A stretch of DNA of 64,000 nucleotides from CAVQRC01 sp963715045 (GTDB lineage Bacteria; Planctomycetota; Planctomycetia; Pirellulales; Lacipirellulaceae). The notes under the pieces were generated by a model. It searched no databases. It was not told the DNA's origin and was given only the letters and a program-made list of their open reading frames with translations. Shown in pieces: positions 58,224 to 64,000 of the stretch. The position numbers and the translations under genes were made by a program. Position 1 is the first letter of the stretch. Each line of letters begins with the position of its first letter. The stretch spans positions 248,001-312,000 of the forward strand of contig CAVQRC010000009.1 in the NCBI GenBank assembly GCA_963715045.1. The letters are read 5' to 3'.

Positions 58224-58688
58224 TCACGGCATCACGAACTGGTGGCCTTCGGGACGGACCGTCAGCACAGGACAGGGCGCTTTGCGGACGACTTTTTCCG
58301 CGACGCTGCCAATCATCACGTGAGCAAGTCCCGCACGGCCGTGCGTTCCCATGACGATCAGGTCGACGTCTTGTTCCCGGGCATAGCGCACGATGGCCAG
58401 GAACGGCGGGCCCTCGACGGTCGCATGCACAACCGTGTGGGTATTCACCCACGCGGGGTCCAGGAGCTTTGCCAGTTCCGCCTCGGCATGGGCGGTCGTT
58501 TCTTTGACATTCGGAGCGACTGCCAGTCCGCCGCCGAAGATCGGGGTCGTACCCGGATAAACCTCCACTGCGTGCAACAAATGCAGTTCGGCCTTGAACC
58601 GGTCAGCGAATTCGCACGCGTAGGTGATCGCGGCGGCCGAATACTCGCTGAAATCTGTCGGCAACAAAATACGTTTGAGATGAATCAT
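58224..58688 (-). CDS. Universal stress protein (UspA family)
   Basis: 154 residues from the ATG at 58688 (MIHLKRILLPTDFSEYSAAA), the usual UspA start. The ATP-binding motif is GTHGRAGLAHVMIGSVAEKV followed by PCPVLTVR, matching G-X2-G-X9-G-(S/T). The first strand LPTDFS carries the conserved Asp. Such proteins bind ATP in the cytoplasm and are induced by stress. Transcribed with the small genes downstream; divergent from the hydrolase gene. Confidence 0.94.
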   Translation of the reverse strand: MIHLKRILLPTDFSEYSAAAITYACEFADRFKAELHLLHAVEVYPGTTPIFGGGLAVAPNVKETTAHAEAELAKLLDPAWVNTHTVVHATVEGPPFLAIVRYAREQDVDLIVMGTHGRAGLAHVMIGSVAEKVVRKAPCPVLTVRPEGHQFVMP

Positions 58689-59039
58689 TCTGCCTGGCAC
58701 CGAGTTTGTCGGTTGCGGTTGTCTCCGTGACGCTCCCTCCGGGGGAGTACTCGCAATGATTGTCCCGGATGGTCGACCGGATTTCTAGAAGCCGTTGCAA
58801 GACGTGTCTGTACCACCTGATTTTCCCGGCCGTGGAAGGACTGAGAGCGGGTTTTGAAGAATTCGCTACTTGCTGCTCGGAAAACGACGCCACGGGTGAA
58901 GCAGAGAGGGCACGCCGCCGAGGGCCTATTCGTGGGTTCGATCAGGGGCTCGAGAGGTCGGCTACAATTCAGACCCGCGTCCACCGAGATCCGCCGGCCG
59001 GGGTGGGATTTCCCTTTCAAGACAACTGGAGACAGGGCC
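58689..59039. other. Divergent promoter region of the stress-protein and hydrolase genes
   Basis: About 350 bases. A long frame (from 58854) runs through it in phase with the hydrolase gene but has no conserved features, so it is treated as leader. No RNA or repeat is recognised. Confidence 0.4.
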
Positions 59040-61331
59040 ATGCGTGCGTTGACAATCACGATCTACGGTTGGGCGGCGATGTGCCTGTTGACGCCCATCG
59101 GGGCGAGGGCCCAGCCGGCGACGACGGAGAGCCTGCCGGGCACCCAACCGCTGACCATGGCTGGCGATATCGCATCCGAACTCGTTTCCGGAGTCGATCG
59201 ATTTCTGCTCCGCGAACTGCAGCGGTCCGTCGCACTTCGAGCGCGGTTCTGGACTCGCGACTTTTCGTCAGGCGATGCTTACCAGCAGTCGATCGAACCG
59301 AACCGTCAGCGACTTGCACACATCCTGGGAGTCCGCGATCGGCGGGTCGAAAACCCCGAGCTGCGACTGCTGGCCGGCGTAGGGGACACGGCCCTGGTCG
59401 GTCGCGGCGCGAATTACGAAGTGTTCGCCGTTTCCTGGCCAGCCTTCGCCGACGTCACGGGCCGAGGGTTGCTCTTGCTGCCAATCGGCAGCGAACCCCT
59501 GGCGACCGTGATCGCGATTCCCGACTGCGGCGTGCTGCCCGAGCAACTGGCCGGTCTGCTTCCGGGTGTCGAACCGGGCTCGCAGTACGCCCGGCTGCTG
59601 GCCGAGAACGGCTGCCGCGTGATCGTCCCCTTGCTCATTAATCGCGAGGAGCGACTCCCGAAGTTGACCAATCGCGAGTGGCTCTATCGCAGCGCGTTCG
59701 AACTCGGGCGGGGCTTGATCGGTTACGAAGTGCAGAAGATTCTCGCCTTGGTGGACTGGGCTGAAAAACAACCGGGCGACGCGGCCCCGATCGGCGTTAT
59801 CGGCTGGGGCGAGGGCGGCTTGCTCAGTCTCTATGCGGCAGCCCTGGACCCCCGAATCGATGCCGCCTGCGTGAGCGGCTACTTCGCGCCCCGGGAGGAC
59901 ATCTGGCAGGAGCCGCTGGATCGCAACGTGTTCGGCCTGCTCGAGCAGTTCGGCGACGCGGAACTGGCGGCAATGCTCGCACCGCAGCCGCTGATCGTCG
60001 AAGCGTCCGCCGGCCCCGAGGTCACGATCCCGGGCGGGCGCGGCGCACCGGCACGCACCGTCACGCCGAATCTGGCGCATGTCCGCCAGGAAGTCGATCG
60101 CGCCAGGCAGATCTTCAGCGGGACCGAAATCGAGCCCAACGTGCAGCTTGTCGTCAGCGGAGACGGTGCGGGACCTCCTGGTTCCCGGGACGCGCTCGCC
60201 GCGCTGCTTAACGCGCTGGGCGTCGATCCGTCGCCTCGCAGTGACGGCGACGCGCCCGAAAGTCGCCTGGAGTCGTTCGATCCTGAAGCCCGTCAGGCCC
60301 AGCAGATTCACGAACTGGATCGGCACACTCAGGAGTTGCTGCGGGAGAGCCACTACGTCCGTCAGGATCACACGATGAAACGGTTCGATGACAGTTCCCT
60401 CGAGGCCTACGAGAAATCGGCGGCGCCGGTCCGCGAGTATTTCTACGAGGAGGTCATCGGGCGGTTTCCGAACCAGGTGCTCGCACCCAATGTGCGGACC
60501 CGCGTATTCAAGGAGACCGAAAAGTGGACGGCCTACGAGGTCGTCCTGGATGTCTATCCCGACGTCATCGCTTATGGTCTGCTCCTGTTGCCAGCCGATT
60601 TGAAGCCAGGAGAGAAGCGGCCCGTGGTGGTTTGCCAGCACGGGCTGGAAGGCCGGCCGCAGGACACGATCGGGGAAGCCGGCTTTCAGTACTACTCGGC
60701 GTTTTCGGCGGCCCTGGCCGAGCAGGGATTCATTACCTTCGCACCGCAGAATCTCTACATTTTCGAGGATCGCTTTCGCACGCTGCAGCGCAAGGCGAAT
60801 CCGCTCAAGAAGACCCTGTTCTCGATCATCACGCCGCAGCACCAGCAGATTGTCGACTGGCTCGAAACGCTGGAGTTCGTCGACGCCGACCGCATCGCGT
60901 TCTACGGGCTGTCGTACGGCGGAAAGACGGCGATGCGGGTGCCGCCGCTGGTTACCGATTACTGCCTGTCGATCTGTTCGGCCGACTTCAACGAGTGGGT
61001 CGACAAGAACGCCTCGACCCGCAACCCGCGGAGCTATGTGAACTCCGGGGAGTACGAGATCTTCGAATTCGACCTGGGAAGCACGTTCAACTACGCCGAG
61101 ATGGCGGCCCTGATTGCTCCCCGGCCATTCATGGTCGAACGCGGCCACTTCGACGGTGTCGCCGATGACTGGACCGTGGCCTACGAGTACGCCAAGATTC
61201 GCCATCTTTACGCGGCTCAGCTGGGCATCGCGGATCGTACAGAAATCGAGTGGTTCGTCGGGCCGCACAAGATCCACGGCCAGCGGACCTTCGAGTTCTT
61301 GCGTAAACACCTGGACTGGCCGGAGCGATAG
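59040..61331 (+). CDS. Exported two-domain alpha/beta-hydrolase
   Basis: 763 residues from the ATG at 59040 (MRALTITIYGWAAMCLLTPI, a signal peptide cut near ARAQ). Two hydrolase folds are present. The first has PIGVIGWGEGGLLSLYAAAL, a nucleophile elbow with Glu where Ser or Cys is expected, so it is probably inactive. The second has RIAFYGLSYGGKTAMRVPPL with a proper G-X-S-X-G serine, RPFMVERGHFDGVADDW near the acid and GPHKIHGQRTFEFL with the His. The closest known type is the acetyl-xylan-esterase / dienelactone-hydrolase group, so a periplasmic carbohydrate esterase is a fair guess. Confidence 0.87.
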   Translation: MRALTITIYGWAAMCLLTPIGARAQPATTESLPGTQPLTMAGDIASELVSGVDRFLLRELQRSVALRARFWTRDFSSGDAYQQSIEPNRQRLAHILGVRDRRVENPELRLLAGVGDTALVGRGANYEVFAVSWPAFADVTGRGLLLLPIGSEPLATVIAIPDCGVLPEQLAGLLPGVEPGSQYARLLAENGCRVIVPLLINREERLPKLTNREWLYRSAFELGRGLIGYEVQKILALVDWAEKQPGDAAPIGVIGWGEGGLLSLYAAALDPRIDAACVSGYFAPREDIWQEPLDRNVFGLLEQFGDAELAAMLAPQPLIVEASAGPEVTIPGGRGAPARTVTPNLAHVRQEVDRARQIFSGTEIEPNVQLVVSGDGAGPPGSRDALAALLNALGVDPSPRSDGDAPESRLESFDPEARQAQQIHELDRHTQELLRESHYVRQDHTMKRFDDSSLEAYEKSAAPVREYFYEEVIGRFPNQVLAPNVRTRVFKETEKWTAYEVVLDVYPDVIAYGLLLLPADLKPGEKRPVVVCQHGLEGRPQDTIGEAGFQYYSAFSAALAEQGFITFAPQNLYIFEDRFRTLQRKANPLKKTLFSIITPQHQQIVDWLETLEFVDADRIAFYGLSYGGKTAMRVPPLVTDYCLSICSADFNEWVDKNASTRNPRSYVNSGEYEIFEFDLGSTFNYAEMAALIAPRPFMVERGHFDGVADDWTVAYEYAKIRHLYAAQLGIADRTEIEWFVGPHKIHGQRTFEFLRKHLDWPER

Positions 61332-61688
61332 GTTCGTACGCGATGCTAACGCGTGAACCGCGAACAGGATACGCGTGGCGGTGAGCGTCGCCGCACGTCG
61401 CACATCCGAGGCGTCCCCCGGCGAAGCCCTCGTTGTTCGCAGATCTCCGCGAGTTGACCAGCGACCTCGTGGCTTCATCCGACCTGTGGATCGCTGCGAA
61501 GCCTGGTTAGGGACGTCAGAGGACGCGAGCGATTGTGTCAGGGCGAAGCCGGGGGCTCCGGGGGGATCCGGTTGTGAGTCTGTTACAATGGCCGCCCGCG
61601 CGGAACCGACGTCTGTCCAGAATGAGCTTTCGCGGTGTCGCTGGAACCTTACTAACTGATTGACATTTCCTTCAGGACGCTCTTGAAC
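61332..61688. other. Intergenic region, no gene seen
   Basis: About 360 bases between two plus-strand genes. It should hold the promoter of the Gfo/Idh/MocA gene. I see no RNA, repeat or terminator. Confidence 0.4.
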
Positions 61689-63038
61689 ATGAACGAATCG
61701 ACCACTACCAACACGACCCCCACCAGTCGTCGCGAGTTCATCGCCCAGAGCGCCGGAGCTGTGCTGGCCACTGGGGCGGCAGCAACCCTGGCCGGCGTGC
61801 ACACGGCCGTGGCGGCGGAGAAAGACGAGCCGCTGCACCTGGCATTGATCGGCTGTGGCGGTCGCGGTGGCAGCCTCGTGAGTAGTCTCGTCAAGAACAA
61901 GGCCGCGGTTTCGATCGGTTGGCTCTGCGATGTCAATCCGGGCAACATGGCAAACGTCGCCCGAGCCCTGGGTGATTCACAGAGCACGCGGCCGCAGCAA
62001 ACGGCGCGTTACGAAGACGTGCTGGCCGACAAGAACGTCGATGCGGTGATCATTGCCACGCCCCATCACTGGCATGCCCCGATCGGCGTCGCGGCGCTTG
62101 TCGCCGGGAAAGACGCCTACATCGAGAAGCCCATCTCGCACGTTTACAGCGAGGGTCCGCAAATCGTCGCCGCCGCCAGAAAATACGGCCGCGTCGTGCA
62201 GCAGGGGACGCAAATGCGATCCAGCCCGGTCACGCTGCAAGCGGAGAAGCTGCTCGGCGAAGGGATCATCGGTGAAGTGAAGGTCGCCCGCGCCTGGACC
62301 GCCGAGCTGCGGCACCTGATTCCGCCCGTCGCCGATGGGCCCGTCCCGGCAGGCGTCGATTGGGATCGCTGGCTGGGACCCGCCCCGCTGCGGCCGTTCA
62401 ACCAGCAGAGATTCTCGCCGATGTGGCGGTACTTTCGCGACTACGGCAACGGCGAGATCGGCGACGACGGCATCCACGACATCGACATGGCCCGGTGGGG
62501 CCTCGGCGATCCCGAGAATCCCGTGAAAGTAACCGCCCGCGGCAGCCGCATGATGCTCAAGGGCCAGTTCGGAGATTTTCCCGACAATATGAACGTGACC
62601 TGGGAGTACCCGGACGGCCGCCTGCTGGTCTACGAAAACTATCCCTTTACCGAGTACGGCATGCACGGGTTCGACAACGGCAACGTCTTCTACGGTACCG
62701 AAGGATACATGGTGTTTTCGCGCCGCGGCGCGTTCACGGTTTATCTCGGCAAGAAGGGCAAGAAGGGTCCCACCGAGAGCAAAGATTCCCGCAGCAATAT
62801 CGGCGTGGAAGCTCACCTGGACGACTTTCTCCAGGCCGTGCGGACCCGCACGACCACGCGGGCTTCGGCGGAAACGGCCCATCACTCGTGCACGCTGGTC
62901 CACCTGGGAGAAATCGCCTTCCGCACCCGCGGCCAGCTCGAGTTCGATCCCCAGTCCCAGCAGTTCGTCGGTTGTGACGAAGCGAACGCATTGCTCACCA
63001 AGGACTATCGCAAACCGTACTTGTTCCCCGATGTCTGA
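61689..63038 (+). CDS. Tat-exported Gfo/Idh/MocA-family oxidoreductase
   Basis: 449 residues from the ATG at 61689; an in-frame TTG at 61683 is less likely. The Tat signal is SRREFIAQSAGAVLATGAAA. The Rossmann domain follows (HLALIGCGGRGGSLVSSLVK, with DVN at the end of strand 2), then ATPHHWHAPIGVAALVAGKD with AYIEKPISH, the family's E-K-P catalytic segment. The C-domain includes GEIGDDGIHDIDMARWGLGD. These exported enzymes are very numerous in Planctomycetota and are thought to oxidise sugar derivatives with bound NAD(P). Transcribed alone. Confidence 0.95.
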   Translation: MNESTTTNTTPTSRREFIAQSAGAVLATGAAATLAGVHTAVAAEKDEPLHLALIGCGGRGGSLVSSLVKNKAAVSIGWLCDVNPGNMANVARALGDSQSTRPQQTARYEDVLADKNVDAVIIATPHHWHAPIGVAALVAGKDAYIEKPISHVYSEGPQIVAAARKYGRVVQQGTQMRSSPVTLQAEKLLGEGIIGEVKVARAWTAELRHLIPPVADGPVPAGVDWDRWLGPAPLRPFNQQRFSPMWRYFRDYGNGEIGDDGIHDIDMARWGLGDPENPVKVTARGSRMMLKGQFGDFPDNMNVTWEYPDGRLLVYENYPFTEYGMHGFDNGNVFYGTEGYMVFSRRGAFTVYLGKKGKKGPTESKDSRSNIGVEAHLDDFLQAVRTRTTTRASAETAHHSCTLVHLGEIAFRTRGQLEFDPQSQQFVGCDEANALLTKDYRKPYLFPDV

Positions 63039-63132
63039 CGGACGTGTTACGGATGGCTGACGAACGGCGGCACGACAGGACTCGCCAATCGGTGGTTGAA
63101 GCCTACTTTGGGATCGGCTCTCAATGTCCGGT

Positions 63133-63729
63133 TCAGAGCGGAAACGGCTCGTCTCGCTGAGCGATTTCCAGGAACTGTTCGAGCTCTTCCCCGCCACCTT
63201 CCCAGACAAGGTCGCCGAGGCGGCGGAGGATATCCCGCCGTACGTGCTCGTAGTTGGAACGGGCGATGCTGCGAAAATCGACCGCATCCTGCTGCTTCCG
63301 ATTCCAATCTCGGAAATCAGAGAGCAGCGCGGCGTACTTCGCAGCGAGGGCCGCTTCCACCGTCGGAATCCGGTGCCGCGTCTGGCGATCGACGACGACG
63401 TAGTCGTTTGACGCGAGGATCGCTTGATTCACGCTACTCCAGGGAAGCATCAGATCGACCACCGGTTTGGGACTGCCATTGGCATCACAGTCAGCGGGGT
63501 CTTTGAATCGCACCACGGCCTCGAGTTCCTCGACCACGAGACTGGGCCATGCGTCACGCAGGGCCCTCACCGCCCGAGGGCGATCGGCGTGCGAGATCAA
63601 GAGATCCACATCCTGGGTGGCACGCGGCTGAGGTAGATACCCAACGTATCCATGCAAACCCATCAATACCCACTTCTTTACACCTGCCGCCGTCAGCACG
63701 TCGATCACATCTTGCGGTCGAATATCCAT
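63133..63729 (-). CDS. Nucleotidyltransferase-like protein
   Basis: 198 residues from the ATG at 63729 (MDIRPQDVIDVLTAAGVKKW); the frame extends to 63921. VLMGLHGYVGYLPQPRATQD followed by VDLLI is the pattern of a polymerase-beta-type nucleotidyltransferase (G-X-hydrophobic ... D-X-D). Further parts: VVDLMLPWSSVNQAILASND and IPTVEAALAAKYAALLSDFR with WNRKQQDAVDF, which match the nucleotidyl-transferase AbiEii-like or DUF6036-like group. The G-S motif is changed to G-L-H. It may be the toxin half of a two-gene unit with the frame upstream. Confidence 0.75.
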   Translation of the reverse strand: MDIRPQDVIDVLTAAGVKKWVLMGLHGYVGYLPQPRATQDVDLLISHADRPRAVRALRDAWPSLVVEELEAVVRFKDPADCDANGSPKPVVDLMLPWSSVNQAILASNDYVVVDRQTRHRIPTVEAALAAKYAALLSDFRDWNRKQQDAVDFRSIARSNYEHVRRDILRRLGDLVWEGGGEELEQFLEIAQRDEPFPL

Positions 63730-63961
63730 CGCGCCCTTTCGATGCGTTTGACGGTAGTCGCTGGTAATCGCGACGCTGATCCGCACCCCACGGGCATGGC
63801 CAGCGGGGCACTTGGCGAGCATCTGCGTCAGCGGCTTCAAACGGCTCTTGCTGTGCCATTGCCCGACGACGTTTCTCCAAGTACTCCCTCGTATACAGAT
63901 CCGGAAATAAGAGGTTGTCACCGGTCGACAAACGGGGGTCGTTCGTCTTGTCGTGCGACAT
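63554..63961 (-). CDS. Small protein upstream of the nucleotidyltransferase, boundary uncertain
   Basis: The frame starts at 63961 (MSHDKTNDPRLSTGDNLLFP) and the first about 50 residues, with DLYTREYLEKRRRAMAQQEP, look coding: a short strand region then a charged helix, as in small antitoxins. After about 63810 the frame becomes Arg-rich and overlaps the nucleotidyltransferase by more than 170 bases, so the true end is probably earlier, perhaps through a frame break into the phase of the next gene (VRISVAITSDYRQTHRKGA). The pair resembles a small partner plus nucleotidyltransferase. Confidence 0.4.
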   Translation of the reverse strand: MSHDKTNDPRLSTGDNLLFPDLYTREYLEKRRRAMAQQEPFEAADADARQVPRWPCPWGADQRRDYQRLPSNASKGRDGYSTARCDRRADGGRCKEVGIDGFAWIRWVSTSAACHPGCGSLDLARRSPSGGEGPA

Positions 63962-64000
63962 TGCGGGCGAAATCCGTGAAGTTTCTGCGTGAGGATGGGT

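Noticed and set aside
59268..61838. Very long open frame on the minus strand opposite the hydrolase gene
   Set aside because: It is a mirror of the codon pattern of the plus-strand gene in GC-rich DNA; its product has no recognisable motif, while the plus strand has clear hydrolase motifs.
61977..63287. Long minus-strand frame opposite the Gfo/Idh/MocA gene
   Set aside because: Antisense shadow of a well-conserved gene; no motifs.

Overview
The window comes from a member of the Planctomycetota, most likely a Pirellulales-type lineage, judged on gene content alone. Family pairs that are typical of that phylum and rare elsewhere recur: DUF1559 prepilin-like proteins, a DUF1549/DUF1553 protein followed by a DUF1501 protein, a MoxR / DUF58 / BatA / VWA operon facing a DUF4159 protein, a Tat-exported Gfo/Idh/MocA oxidoreductase, a HYExAFE protein and paired dynamin-like GTPases with DUF697. 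GC is high and gene density is ordinary for a chromosome. I see no rRNA, tRNA, CRISPR array, transposase or phage module.

Layout. 1-8.6 kb: the 3' part of a membrane anti-sigma-like gene, a CDGSH iron-sulfur protein next to a GGAGACA minisatellite, unknown planctomycete genes, tex and a DegT-type sugar aminotransferase. 8.8-11.1 kb: a tight YkgJ / hisS / HYExAFE operon in which hisS is frameshifted. 11.2-12.9 kb: three small FliL-like lipoproteins. 13-16.7 kb: a flippase, a TadE-like protein, a histidine phosphatase and an exported dienelactone hydrolase. 16.9-20.2 kb: a clear cobalamin riboswitch on the minus strand, followed by a DUF1559 prepilin-like protein, a PEP-CTERM-like surface protein, a small sulfite-oxidase-fold protein without an obvious molybdenum-binding cysteine, and a decayed dockerin-type gene. 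This is the most interesting locus. 20.4-29.9 kb: the primary sigma factor, unknown zinc-finger proteins, a methyltransferase, two DUF697 GTPases and a quinone reductase. 30-39 kb: the MoxR operon and the divergent DUF4159 gene. 39.3-43.8 kb: a glycosyltransferase and GH13 pair, a sigma-factor remnant, and a second DUF1559 gene with a small lipoprotein. 43.9-50.3 kb: DUF1549/1553, DUF1501 and an ABC exporter. 50.6-57.1 kb: one giant secreted-protein gene (about 2,100 codons) broken by many frameshifts. 57.5-64 kb: a small Cys-rich protein, a universal stress protein, a two-domain exported hydrolase, a Gfo/Idh/MocA protein and a nucleotidyltransferase-like gene.

Reading-frame quality matters here. 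Single-base frame breaks occur in conserved genes, including hisS, which cannot normally be lost, and in the GH13, DUF1549 and DUF1501 genes; they become very dense at 50.6-57 kb. Base-calling or assembly indels are the simplest explanation, so frameshifted genes are annotated as whole genes with the break position given.
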